This document shows positions 37,328 through 46,531 of a DNA stretch of 64,000 nt, piece by piece; within the stretch, counting starts at the first letter, position 1; each line of letters opens with the position of its first letter. Both the position numbers and the translations under genes were made by a program. The notes beneath the pieces were generated by a model. That model saw only the letters and a program-made list of their open reading frames with translations. It was not told where the DNA came from and did no database searches. Location of the stretch: the NCBI GenBank assembly GCA_022592445.1, contig JABYQR010000051.1:1-64000 (forward strand). The letters are read 5' to 3'. Source of the stretch: Cytidiella melzeri (lineage: Eukaryota; Basidiomycota; Agaricomycetes; Polyporales; Irpicaceae).

Positions 37328-37563
37328 TGTAAGGCGAGTTGGCGGCTCGTCTTCACTGGGGCGCGCGGTCGTTCAGAAAAGGAACAGGACCGCGCTGTAT
37401 TGTCCAGATGTGCGACAACGGGTGCGAGTACGTAGTACAAGGGATTCGTAAAGTAGAGCGTAGAGAAGAGAGAGTCGTTCGACACATGTCTTGTCCACGA
37501 CGGTGTCGAACCACGTTACGTAATCTACATACAAATCGGGTAAACTGCGTGAGCAGGGTTACA
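37328..37563. mobile_element. Solo LTR
   Basis: A 236-bp GC-richer block begins TGTAAGGCGAG and ends CAGGGTTACA (TG...CA with TGTAA/TTACA inverted termini). It is flanked on both sides by CTTGC (37,323-37,327 and 37,564-37,568). There is no internal coding region, so it looks like the product of LTR-LTR recombination. It is not similar to the Gypsy or Copia LTRs in this window. Confidence 0.8.
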
Positions 37564-37687
37564 CTTGCTGGCCCTTCTAATGCTAGTTGCTGTCATGTGA
37601 GTCAAACAACCCCACTTTCCTCTATTGTAGAAAAGAACACATAAACTGATGTCAGAGTTTTGCTTACCAGAGGGTGAGTATTCTAAG

Positions 37688-38108
37688 TAGTGCTTAGCAA
37701 ATACCATCAAATATTCCAACTGGGCTGTATTTAATAATTACCATTGAATACCAATATTACATGGTTGGATATTGAAACAAATGTATTCAATAGTATTGGT
37801 ATGGGTTGGTATTGGTATTGATTGGTATGTAATGGTGATTAATGATATAGTCAGTGTTTGGGTGATTCAAGTTCAAGTCCTTACTCACCTGGGTCTCTGA
37901 TTGTCTTGCATTCACAACTAACATGGACATTGTAAGATAAACTCATGAAGACAGTAAGATGATTTGCATGACTATTAGTATACACTCTGAGTAGCATCAC
38001 TGTATACGTTACCACCACATCATTGGAGCTTGGTCTGTTCTGTTGTCTTGCAACTGGACAGTGCTACTACGTAGACTTTGAACAAATTGGTACATGTATG
38101 TTAATACA
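37688..38108. mobile_element. Left part of an older hAT-like element split by the Copia insertion
   Basis: It starts TAGTGCTTAGCAAATACCAT. This pairs as an inverted repeat with the reverse complement of the right end at 44,368 (TAGTGCTCTGCAAAAATACC). The TAGTGCT.TGCAAA start resembles hAT termini. The interior is a TATTGGTAT-rich low-complexity tract (37,790-37,845). The Copia target duplication CACAG separates it from its right part. Confidence 0.6.
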
Positions 38109-38113
38109 CACAG

Positions 38114-38552
38114 TAATGGCTTTTCAGCTCCGGCTCACGGACTAGTAGTTACCGGACTCTCTTTTGTTTTCCGTATATGGTCGCTCTATTGTTCTTTCTT
38201 CACGCGGACACATCTGTATCACAGATTTTCCTTTTTGGGTCGCCTGAGGGCTCTGTCTTATATACCTTCACCCCCGCTCCTGACACTCCATCGTGCTCTT
38301 TCTCTTTCGCACCTGGAGTGAGTATTCTTCGTTGTCCCTCACATATGCAATATGCTCACAGCCTGTACCTGTAGTTAACTCGCTTCGCTCGTGTGTCTTA
38401 GGTACAGTCATTATGCAATCGTGCTCTTTCTCTTTCGCACCTGGATTAACTCGCTTCGCTCGTGTGTCTTAGGTCCTTACGACGGCAAGTGGGATTACGA
38501 CTGCGCATCCATCCCTGCCTCTAGACGTGTTGAATACATTCGACCGGCTTTA
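38114..38552 (+). repeat. 5' LTR of the Copia element
   Basis: 439 bp with a TATATA box at about 38,259-38,264. Two motifs are each present twice: a 28-mer at 38,290-38,317 and 38,418-38,445, and a 29-mer at 38,375-38,403 and 38,446-38,474. Confidence 0.95.
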
Positions 38553-38564
38553 GGTTATGAGCCC
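38553..38564 (+). promoter_or_regulatory. Copia primer-binding site, half-tRNA type
   Basis: GGTTATGAGCCC starts at the first base after the LTR. Its complement GGGCTCATAACC is the anticodon arm of initiator tRNA-Met (CAU anticodon), not a tRNA 3' end. This matches priming by a cleaved half-tRNA, as known for Drosophila copia and yeast Ty5. Confidence 0.75.
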
Positions 38565-38686
38565 CGCCTGACTCTAATCCACACTCGTCGTTCACCTTAT
38601 CGCGCCCATCTGCGCTTCGCTCCGATCAACGTCGACACACGACTCCAGGTTTTTCTTCACATCCATATCCTTAACGTCCTACCAAC

Positions 38687-41600
38687 ATGTCGAGCACCAC
38701 ACCTCCCACAGGTGGTTCGGCATCGTCTGGCCCTGCTGGGTCCACTCCTGCCTCTGCAGGCCCCTCTGCCGCTGGTTCGTCGTTCGTCAAGAACACTTCC
38801 AGCAACTCCTCGTTCATCAAACTCGACTCGCTGCCTAAGCTGACTGGTGCCAACAACTGGAAGGAATGGAACATGCTGTTCATCCAGTTTCTCAAGACGC
38901 AAGCCGCGTCTGGCATGGTCAATCCTTCTCTGGTCAAGCCCGCGTCCACCGACACGGACTACGACGACTGGTGCAAGGCCGACGCCAACGTCACTCTGGT
39001 TCTCCTCGCGACCGTCGACAGCTCTCTCCACCATCTCTTCGACCTCGAGACCAACTCTGCCGCCGAGATCTACGCTAAGCTAAAGGCCAACTACTCCGCC
39101 TCGACCACTCTCTCTGCGTTCCTCAAGTTCAAGCAATACTTCCTTCACACGATCGACGGCTCACGCCCTCTCGTTGAACAGCTTGAAGAACGCGGTCGTC
39201 TCTGGCAAGAAGTTGACGCCTCCGGCATCCTTAGCGACAAGGAACTGCTCAAGATCTTTGGTCTCCTCTCGGTACTCCCTGACTCCTTCGCCAACATCGT
39301 CGAGCCCATCCTCGCTGTCACCGCGCCAAAGGACTTGAAATACGACGACATCCGATCGCGCCTCATCGACGAGGCTAAGCGAAAGGAATCGCCTTCAGTC
39401 TCTGCGGTCAAGTTCAACAAGTCTTCGACTTCGTCCTCGTCGGGCAAGTCAAAGAAGCAGTGCGGGTTCTGCAAATACAAGGGTCATACAGAGGACGAGT
39501 GTCGCAAGAAGAAGGCTGCCATTGAGGAGGCAAGGAAAGGGGGAAAAGGAGGAAAGGACAAGGGGAAGAAGAAATCTTCTGGGTCACCATCATCGTCTAA
39601 CGGTTCTGCTGCTGTACATGTAGTCTCCGCTGAGGACTCCGCGTCCGAAGCCGCCAACGTCGCTAATATAGATGTTATGTTTTATGCTTCGGGTGAAACA
39701 CCCTGGATGCTCGACTCAGGCTGTACGAGACACATCACCAACAACCTCAACGACTTCCACGACTACAAGCCATTCGCTACGCCGTCGTTTGCGACATTAG
39801 CTGATGCTTCGAAGACTTCAATGTCTACGCTTGGATCTGGGAGCGTACGTGGAACTGTACATGTTGATGGAAAGCAGCTCACAGCGCAGTTTGACAACGT
39901 CTTATACTGCCCGGGCATCGCCTACCGACTCATTTCGATTTCCTGTCTTGACTCCAAAGGATTCTCTACCGTTTTCACTGGCGGTAAAGCACGGATACAC
40001 AAGAATGATACCACCTACGGCATAGGTACTCTCAAGGGCGGCCAATACTGGTTGGGACTTCGCGTCTCTTCTTCGTCGGTCGCCTCCTCCACGCACACAC
40101 ACTCGTCACCCATCGACCTTGTACACCAACGCTATGGTCACCTCAACTGGGAAGCACTACAGAAGCTACGCTCTGACGACTCCCCAGTGACAGGTCTGAC
40201 TATCAACGAGAAGACTCCTCGCTCTGAACACGCATGCGAAGGTTGTCAACTCGGCAAGGCCACACGACGCACATTCCATTCATCCTCGACACCTCGCGCG
40301 GACAAACCTTTCGATCTCATCCACACTGACTTGGCTGGACCTATGCAGAACTCTTCTGTAAACGGCGGACACCTCTACATGCTCACATACATCGACGACT
40401 GCTCTGACAACGTCTGGATTTATTTCCTGAAACACAAAGACGAACAGGAGCAGAAGTTTGAGGAGTTCCGTCAGCTGGTCAAAACTCAGTTCGAGAGGGA
40501 TATCAAGATTCTTCGCTCTGACAGGGGCGGTGAATACCAGTCGAAGCGCTTCGTGCAACGATTGAAGGATCTTGGCATTGTCCATCAGCGCACCACCCCG
40601 GATACACCACAACAAAACGGCAAGGCTGAGCGTTTCAACCGCACCATCATGGAGGCTGCGCTCTCTATGCTTTACGCCGCCGGGATGTCCAAAGGATTCT
40701 GGGAAGAAGCCGTGAAAACCGCTGTGCATGTGCGCAACCGAGCACCCAAACGGTCTCTGGATTGGAGGACACCATTCGAGATTATCACTGGCTACAAGCC
40801 GGATGTTTCATACTTCCGTGTTTTTGGTTGCCTCGCCTATCGCCACATTCACAAGGATCATCGCAGGAAGCTCGATGCTCACGCTCAGCCTCTTGTGCAT
40901 GTTGGGTATGAAGCGGGTTCTAAAGGTTACCGCTTATGGGACAAACATACTCATAGGATCGTCTTGAGTACTGACGTTGTATTCGACGAACTGATCTTTC
41001 CTAACCATCCTTCACCTCCTACTCAACCATCTTCGAGCATTCCAACCTCTCCGCCGACCACGTACGATCTTGAACTCTCACTCCCTTTAACGCCCTCTTC
41101 GCAGCCGGCTACTACCACGTCACAAGTGCCCTCAACTCAACAACCACCTCCTCTTGACACAACATCCACGTCGGCTCCTACGCCTTCACGGATACCGTGT
41201 CCCTCTACTCCTATTCCTAGTTCGTCCACATCTGCTGAACCAGAGCCTAGCTCTTCATCCACGCCACTCTCGCCTTCCAGACGGAAAGGCCCTCCTGTCG
41301 TACCTTCTCCCAAACTCGAGCCAAATCCCAATCGTCTTCCAGCCGCTTCTCCACATGACTACCTTCCATTCTCTAACCCGGCTCATGCTGGTGTTACACG
41401 TCGTTCACAACGCACTGTTGTACCTCGTGATGCGAAGCGTCTCCAGTCTATGTGGGCTGCTACTGAACAAGAGATTGAGGAGACGACTCGAGCTCGCGGT
41501 AACAAGGTCCCCTACAAAGGCAAAGGCAAAGCGAAAGCTGACGCCGGCGCTGTCCTCTCTGACGAGCAGGTCGTCATGCTGGCAGCGGCAGTTACGCCTC

Positions 41601-43183
41601 AGGGGGAGCCTCGTACCTATCGGCAGGCTATGGGTTCACCGGATCGAGATGACTGGCGTGCAGCCATGGAGGCCGAAATCAAAGGTCTCCAGGACACTGG
41701 AACATGGAAACTAGTCGATTTGCCACCTGGTCGCAAGGCGATCAAGAGCAAATGGGTTTACAAACTCAAACTCGACAAGGACGGAAATGTTGATCGTTAT
41801 AAGGCACGTCTGGTAGCCAAGGGTTTTGAGCAAGTTCAAGGCATCGATTTCACAGACACCTTCGCTCCCGTCGCCCGTCTGGAGTCTTGGCGATACCTCG
41901 TCGCTTTGGCTGCTATTCTGGACTGGGAAATTCACCAGATTGACTTCCAACAAGCCTATCTGAACGGATCTTTGGACGAGGAGGTTTACATGGAGCAACC
42001 TGAAGGGTTTGCACTGGATGAAGGCAAAGTATGCCGCCTTCATAAGGCAATCTATGGCCTAAAGCAAGCAGGACGCCAATGGTTCCTCACGCTCAAGGCA
42101 TGCCTCGAAGAACTTGGCTTCGTCTGTTACGACACAGGTGATGTCGCCATTTTCACTCGTCGACGAGGGGGAGCCCTCCAAATTATTGTTTGCTACGTCG
42201 ACGATCTCACTATCATGGGGAACAGTCTCACCCTCATCAAGGAGACCAAGGACGCTCTTCGTCGCCATTTCGATCTCAAAGACTTAGGCGAGCTCAAGCA
42301 CTATCTCGGTATCCGTATCACTCGGGATAGGGGGAGTCGTCTCATCTACCTCGACCAAGAGGTCTATATAAATTCCGTTCTCAAACGCTTCCAGCATGAG
42401 GACTCCAATCCTGCTTCCACACCGCTTCCAACCGGTATCCAGTTGGTACACAATGAAAATCCCAAGGAGCAGTGCGACCCAGCACTTATCCACACCTACC
42501 GCAGCGTACTTGGCTCACTCATGTACGCCTCTCTTGGAACTCGACCTGACATCTCGTACGCCGTTGCGAAGCTCTGTCAATACCAGTCCAACCCCTCGCA
42601 GTTGCATCTCCGCGCTGCATATCATGTCCTTCGCTACCTTCGCGGTACATCCAGTCTCCGACTTTGTCTAGGCCATAATGACGAAGGCGTTGACGATCTT
42701 GTCGGTTACACCGACGCCGACTTTGCCGGCGACTTAGACGACTCGCTCTCCACATCTGGCTGGGTTTATTTCCTAGGCTATGGCGCTGTCTGCTGGTCCT
42801 CGCGCAAACAACGTTCTGTGGCGAAGTCTACCTTCGACTCAGAATACTTTGCGGCTCACGAAGCTTGCGAGCAACTCAAGTGGTTGAAGATTCTCACTGA
42901 TCAAATTGAGCAACCTCTTCCTCTACCTGTCGTCCTTCATTGCGACAACAAGAGTGCTGTAGACGCTTCCAAGTCCACCCACGTGAAGCATCGCTCAAAA
43001 CATACTCGCGTCACTGCGCACGCTGTTCACGAATGCGTCACCGAAGGCCTCGTCGAATTGGTTCGAATCCCTGGAGTTGACAACCCCGCTGACATCTTCA
43101 CCAAGTCTTTACCGACTGAAGCTCACGTTCGTCACTCTGAGTCCTTAGGGCTCGTCCAGTTTCACCTCGTTGAGGGGGAGTAA
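38687..43183 (+). CDS. Copia gag-pol polyprotein (1,498 residues), uninterrupted
   Basis: The order is gag, protease, integrase, reverse transcriptase, RNase H, which is the Copia order. Gag starts MSSTTPPTGG and has the UBN2-like region KLTGANNWKEWNMLF. The zinc knuckle CGFCKYKGHTEDEC is near residue 258. The protease has WMLDSGCTRHIT near 340. The pre-integrase zinc region is YGHLNW plus CEGCQLGK. Integrase has Asp in HTDLAGPMQ (about 546), Asp in LRSDRGGEYQ (about 608) and Glu in NGKAERFNRT (about 644). Reverse transcriptase has FAPVARLESWRYL and the catalytic YVDD near 1,170. RNase H has YTDADFAGDLDDS and ends with HCDNKSAV and NPADIFTKSL. The TAA stop is the first three bases of the 3' LTR. 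I see no stops or frameshifts. Confidence 0.96.
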   Translation: MSSTTPPTGGSASSGPAGSTPASAGPSAAGSSFVKNTSSNSSFIKLDSLPKLTGANNWKEWNMLFIQFLKTQAASGMVNPSLVKPASTDTDYDDWCKADANVTLVLLATVDSSLHHLFDLETNSAAEIYAKLKANYSASTTLSAFLKFKQYFLHTIDGSRPLVEQLEERGRLWQEVDASGILSDKELLKIFGLLSVLPDSFANIVEPILAVTAPKDLKYDDIRSRLIDEAKRKESPSVSAVKFNKSSTSSSSGKSKKQCGFCKYKGHTEDECRKKKAAIEEARKGGKGGKDKGKKKSSGSPSSSNGSAAVHVVSAEDSASEAANVANIDVMFYASGETPWMLDSGCTRHITNNLNDFHDYKPFATPSFATLADASKTSMSTLGSGSVRGTVHVDGKQLTAQFDNVLYCPGIAYRLISISCLDSKGFSTVFTGGKARIHKNDTTYGIGTLKGGQYWLGLRVSSSSVASSTHTHSSPIDLVHQRYGHLNWEALQKLRSDDSPVTGLTINEKTPRSEHACEGCQLGKATRRTFHSSSTPRADKPFDLIHTDLAGPMQNSSVNGGHLYMLTYIDDCSDNVWIYFLKHKDEQEQKFEEFRQLVKTQFERDIKILRSDRGGEYQSKRFVQRLKDLGIVHQRTTPDTPQQNGKAERFNRTIMEAALSMLYAAGMSKGFWEEAVKTAVHVRNRAPKRSLDWRTPFEIITGYKPDVSYFRVFGCLAYRHIHKDHRRKLDAHAQPLVHVGYEAGSKGYRLWDKHTHRIVLSTDVVFDELIFPNHPSPPTQPSSSIPTSPPTTYDLELSLPLTPSSQPATTTSQVPSTQQPPPLDTTSTSAPTPSRIPCPSTPIPSSSTSAEPEPSSSSTPLSPSRRKGPPVVPSPKLEPNPNRLPAASPHDYLPFSNPAHAGVTRRSQRTVVPRDAKRLQSMWAATEQEIEETTRARGNKVPYKGKGKAKADAGAVLSDEQVVMLAAAVTPQGEPRTYRQAMGSPDRDDWRAAMEAEIKGLQDTGTWKLVDLPPGRKAIKSKWVYKLKLDKDGNVDRYKARLVAKGFEQVQGIDFTDTFAPVARLESWRYLVALAAILDWEIHQIDFQQAYLNGSLDEEVYMEQPEGFALDEGKVCRLHKAIYGLKQAGRQWFLTLKACLEELGFVCYDTGDVAIFTRRRGGALQIIVCYVDDLTIMGNSLTLIKETKDALRRHFDLKDLGELKHYLGIRITRDRGSRLIYLDQEVYINSVLKRFQHEDSNPASTPLPTGIQLVHNENPKEQCDPALIHTYRSVLGSLMYASLGTRPDISYAVAKLCQYQSNPSQLHLRAAYHVLRYLRGTSSLRLCLGHNDEGVDDLVGYTDADFAGDLDDSLSTSGWVYFLGYGAVCWSSRKQRSVAKSTFDSEYFAAHEACEQLKWLKILTDQIEQPLPLPVVLHCDNKSAVDASKSTHVKHRSKHTRVTAHAVHECVTEGLVELVRIPGVDNPADIFTKSLPTEAHVRHSESLGLVQFHLVEGE

Positions 43184-43619
43184 TGGCTTTTCAGCTCCGG
43201 CTCACGGACTAGTAGTTACCGGACTCTCTTTTGTTTTCCGTATATGGTCGCTCTATTGTTCTTTCTTCACGCGGACACATCTGTATCACAGATTTTCCTT
43301 TTTGGGTCGCCTGAGGGCTCTGTCTTATATACCTTCGCCCCCGCTCCTGACACTCCATCGTGCTCTTTCTCTTTCGCACCTGGAGTGAGTATTCTTCGTT
43401 GTCCCTCACATATGCAATATGCTCACAGCCTGTACCTGTAGTTAACTCGCTTCGCTCGTGTGTCTTAGGTACAGTCATTATGCAATCGTGCTCTTTCTCT
43501 TTCGCACCTGGATTAACTCGCTTCGCTCGTGTGTCTTAGGTCCTTACGACGGCAAGTGGGATTACGACTGCGCATCCATCCCTGCCTCTAGACGTGTTGA
43601 ATACATTCGACCGGCTTTA
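43181..43619 (+). repeat. 3' LTR of the Copia element
   Basis: 439 bp, one mismatch to the 5' LTR (G at 43,337). Preceded by the polypurine tract at 43,172-43,180. Confidence 0.95.
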
Positions 43620-43624
43620 CACAG

Positions 43625-44368
43625 GTGACCACAGCTGCAGTAAATGACATTTACTTGCTCCAGATAGACACATCATTGAGATACTCAATACCCTCACCAA
43701 GCCCAATCTGCAGTCACTCCTTTGAGATGACAATCTTTGATGCCTTCCTGGCCTCATAGAAAGCAAGCTGTGCAAGTGGAGAGAACAAAGATCAACCAAA
43801 CATAGTTACAACACTATGAAACGTGTATGAATCCATGAGCAGTGCAAAACAGAGGCATTACAAATGATTAAGGTAGCTACGCAACATGGAAACTTGTATA
43901 TGGATGCATGAGCAGTGCAAAACATAGGGAACAGTCTGTATAAGTGGAGAGACAAAGATCAAACAAACATAGCTGGAACATTATCAAACTTGTATGAGTA
44001 CATGAGCAGTGCAAAACAAAGGCAGTACAAATGATTAAGGTAGCTGTGCAGCATTGAAAATCTGTGTATCGGTGCATGAACAGTGCAAAAAGTAGGAAAG
44101 AGGCTGTACAAGTGGAGGAAACAAAGATGAAACACACATAGCCTCAGGTTCCAGTTGCATGCAGGTGTTGGTGCCTCAAACTTTCCACATGCATAATATT
44201 CCAGAGTACCATTAAATACAGGTATAGTATTGTGTTGTAATGTAATGTATTGTATTGTAGTTAATGGTACCTGTATTCTAAAATTTTCTGCACAAGAGAG
44301 TATTTAATGGGTATTTGATGATATTCTGAGATTATATTGCATTATAATGGTATTTTTGCAGAGCACTA
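43625..44368. mobile_element. Right part of the older hAT-like element
   Basis: It ends at 44,368 with the inverted repeat partner of 37,688. The flanking 8-mers ATTCTAAG (37,680-37,687) and GTTTCAAG (44,369-44,376) agree at five of eight positions, as expected of an old target duplication. It contains a tandem repeat described separately and a TGTAATG/TATTGTA-rich tract at 44,225-44,275. Confidence 0.55.
43771..44130. repeat. Tandem repeat, ~168-bp period, about 2.1 copies
   Basis: The block AAGTGGAGAGAACAAAGAT recurs at about 43,774, 43,942 and 44,110, so the period is 168 bp. ATGAGCAGTGCAAAAC or a close variant occurs twice per unit (about 43,834, 43,908, 44,001 and 44,076), which suggests an ancestral half-unit. 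Copies are diverged by substitutions and small indels. Confidence 0.7.
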
Positions 44369-44376
44369 GTTTCAAG

Positions 44377-44680
44377 TGTTGTGTGCCTTACATCACTACT
44401 ATCAAGACATGTAGCACAGAAGCAAATCAAAGACACTTTCAAACTACTGACTGTTTCAGCAGCACTGCACATGAGCCACAAGGTTAAATCAATCCCCGTG
44501 CCACTGTCCTTGCACCTCAGTACACCTTCATTTCTACAGGACTTTTCATTGCTCAGTGCTGGTCGGTAAGTCCATTGTTGTCTGTAATGCACTTGCCTTG
44601 GGTCACTGTACTGAAGTCAATCTCACAGCTAGCTGTTTTACTTCAAACCAAACCACCCTGCTACGTCTTATACTGTCATC
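44377..44680. other. Interval between TE tract and secreted-protein gene
   Basis: It should contain the promoter of the gene at 44,681. No coding sequence or clear repeat seen. Confidence 0.4.
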
Positions 44681-45190
44681 ATGCGCTTCTCAATTTATCT
44701 CGTCTTGTTCTCCGCCGTTGTCACCGGCGTATTTCATATGGTGACCGCGTCTCCCGTCCCGTACGGCAGCAGACAGTCTCTCTATCCGACTGTATCCAAC
44801 TCGGAAAGACAGAGCACAGACAACTTTCGCGATCCGCGATTATCTCATCATCAAGTTGAGCTCACCAAACGGGGACTCAGAAGTTTGCTATCATCACTAC
44901 AACCAAATGCGAAAATGCCAGCAACGGTGGCTGAAGCGGAAGCCATCCTAGCAAAGCTGAGCGACGATTCTATATTCGATCTTTATCTCAATACAAAGTA
45001 CCGCATGTTGACGAATACCTGGCGTGCTAGAGGTGCATCGCCGGAAGACATGGCCATGCTGAAGTTGCTCAAAGAAGACCCGAACAGACCAATGTAAGCA
45101 TATACACGTTTATAGGCTGATGTGCGAAAGGACTGAGCACCACCCCACAGAACTTCTCCAGCCAGCAAAGACCCCGAACCAGCGTGGTAG
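44681..45190 (+). CDS. Small secreted protein, unknown function
   Basis: The ATG at 44,681 opens a frame with a classic signal peptide, MRFSIYLVLFSAVVTGVFHM followed by VTASP. The predicted mature part is about 125 residues and Cys-free, with an amphipathic C-terminal half (ATVAEAEAILAKLSDDSIFD ... MAMLKLLKEDPNRP). Unspliced it stops at 45,097. A good intron at 45,094-45,150 (GTAAGC...CCCACAG) would give a 150-residue product ending ITSPASKDPEPAW at 45,190, and I prefer that model. I recognise no domain. It is the first gene after the TE nest. Confidence 0.6.
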
Positions 45191-45345
45191 ACCGCCGATA
45201 CAACGCATCCCCTATTCATATAGCGTGTCACTGTCATGAACGATGAATGCCATCCGTTTTTTATCACCATCGCGCATTGCGCGAAACAGAGCTTTTATAA
45301 GCCAGTCACAAAGTGTTTCATTTCAGTGTAATGCAAATTTATTTC

Positions 45346-46041
45346 TCAAACGACTCTCCTTTCACACCTGGTCTCATCATGCACGCCCTCGCAATTTCGG
45401 TCGCAATACGCCATGCCACATTTCTTGCAGCGGTACTTGCCCCAGTACCCACATACCGTGCACATCATCCTGGGAGGCTCTCTTGGCGGCGGTGCTGAGG
45501 CAGTCAAATAAGTGGCCACCGTCGGAGGATAGGCAGCGATACCCTAGACGAGATGTAACATGAAAAGCCGCGAAGGTGCATTCTCAGAGAGTTCAACACC
45601 TACCGACTCATCTATCAACGTAGCAAGGTTTTTCTTGTACAACACAGCCGTCCTAATATTCATCGTCGACTTTTTCTTCCTACCCTTTTCGGCCGCTCTC
45701 TTGTCAGAGATGGGCTGACGGGCGCGGCCCTTGGTCGCTCGACCGCCACCGGCCTCATCATTGTCATCGTCGGCTTGTCCGAGCAGTGTAGACGGCTCAG
45801 AATAGTTTGAACGCTACGAGACGCGTCGTATGAATTAGAGAACACAACCAGGATGTTACTCCACGCAAATTGTACCTCGAGCTCATCTAGATGCCTCTTT
45901 GTCCGCTTAGCGACTACCTCTTTATCGAACTGTGCTGAACTTGCATCCTGAGTCTTCCGCACGGCTATTTAACAGTTTTGCGTTCACTTTATGTATCATT
46001 CTCAAGTGTACGTGGTACGTACGTTGTCGTCGTGGTGGCAT
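45346..46041 (-). CDS. VPS71: Vps71/Swc6/ZNHIT1-like HIT-type zinc finger protein (SWR1 complex)
   Basis: Exons 46,041-46,023, 45,964-45,876, 45,813-45,604 and 45,543-45,346 join in frame. The C-terminus is an HIT-type zinc finger, MMCTVCGYWGKYRCKKCGMA followed by YCDRNCEGVHDETRCERRVV, with all eight zinc ligands (C..C, C..C, C..C, H..C). Before it come a helical segment KRTKRHLDELE, an acidic linker LLGQADDDNDE, the basic stretch KRAAEKGRKKKSTMNIRTAV and the hydrophobic LYKKNLATLIDES. This layout matches Vps71/ZNHIT1, the SWR1/SRCAP subunit needed for H2A.Z deposition. The N-terminus MPPRRQPVRKTQ is basic, suiting nucleosome contact. The first coding exon is only 19 nt. Confidence 0.85.
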
Positions 46042-46531
46042 CCGCTGAAAGGAATAAGGTGTCACGGTCACAGGGGGTGACGAATTATACTCCGGTCCTA
46101 AAATGGCAGTTGCGGTTGGTGAGCAGCACTGTGGCCGCCGTCTTTCGGTCATCATTATAACAGCCTGTGACAATTTTGGTGAATGGAGCGCGTTTAAGAG
46201 TAACGTAAAAAGGTCGGAAGGTGCATCGCTATTTTCAGGTTGAGACTGATGACTGATGTACGGAAACAGTGTATGGTATGTGGTTCAAGCTTGCTCTAAA
46301 TTGCGCCTCATACTAACCGTTGACACGCTCTCACGCAGACTTTGACCATGCGGAGTTTGATGATCCCATGTAAGAAACACCGCTTGGCACCCGCAACTGC
46401 AAGTTCTGACAGAGGCTATGCGCCCATCATTGTCCTAACATTGGCGTTCTGCTCTTATTCATCTATCATACAACACACATAAAGCAACTGTACGTTCGGT
46501 CTCTGCTGTCAAGCTGTAGACTTGAGTCAAT
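46042..46531. other. Intergenic, no gene supported
   Basis: It holds the VPS71 promoter and the 3' end of the downstream minus-strand gene. Short frames only. Confidence 0.4.

Larger units (their letters stand above)
38114..43619 (+). mobile_element. Full-length Ty1/Copia LTR retrotransposon, apparently intact
   Basis: Two 439-bp LTRs (38,114-38,552 and 43,181-43,619) differ at one site (A at 38,270, G at 43,337). They are flanked by CACAG at 38,109-38,113 and 43,620-43,624. The LTR ends read TAATGG...CTTTA rather than TG...CA. The primer-binding site follows the left LTR directly, and a polypurine tract GAGGGGGAG (43,172-43,180) precedes the right LTR. One uninterrupted polyprotein fills the interior. 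With near-identical LTRs and no lesion seen, this copy may still be active. Confidence 0.95.

Noticed and set aside
43060..43075. tRNA-like GGTTCGAATCC
   Set aside because: It lies inside the Copia coding sequence with no cloverleaf around it.
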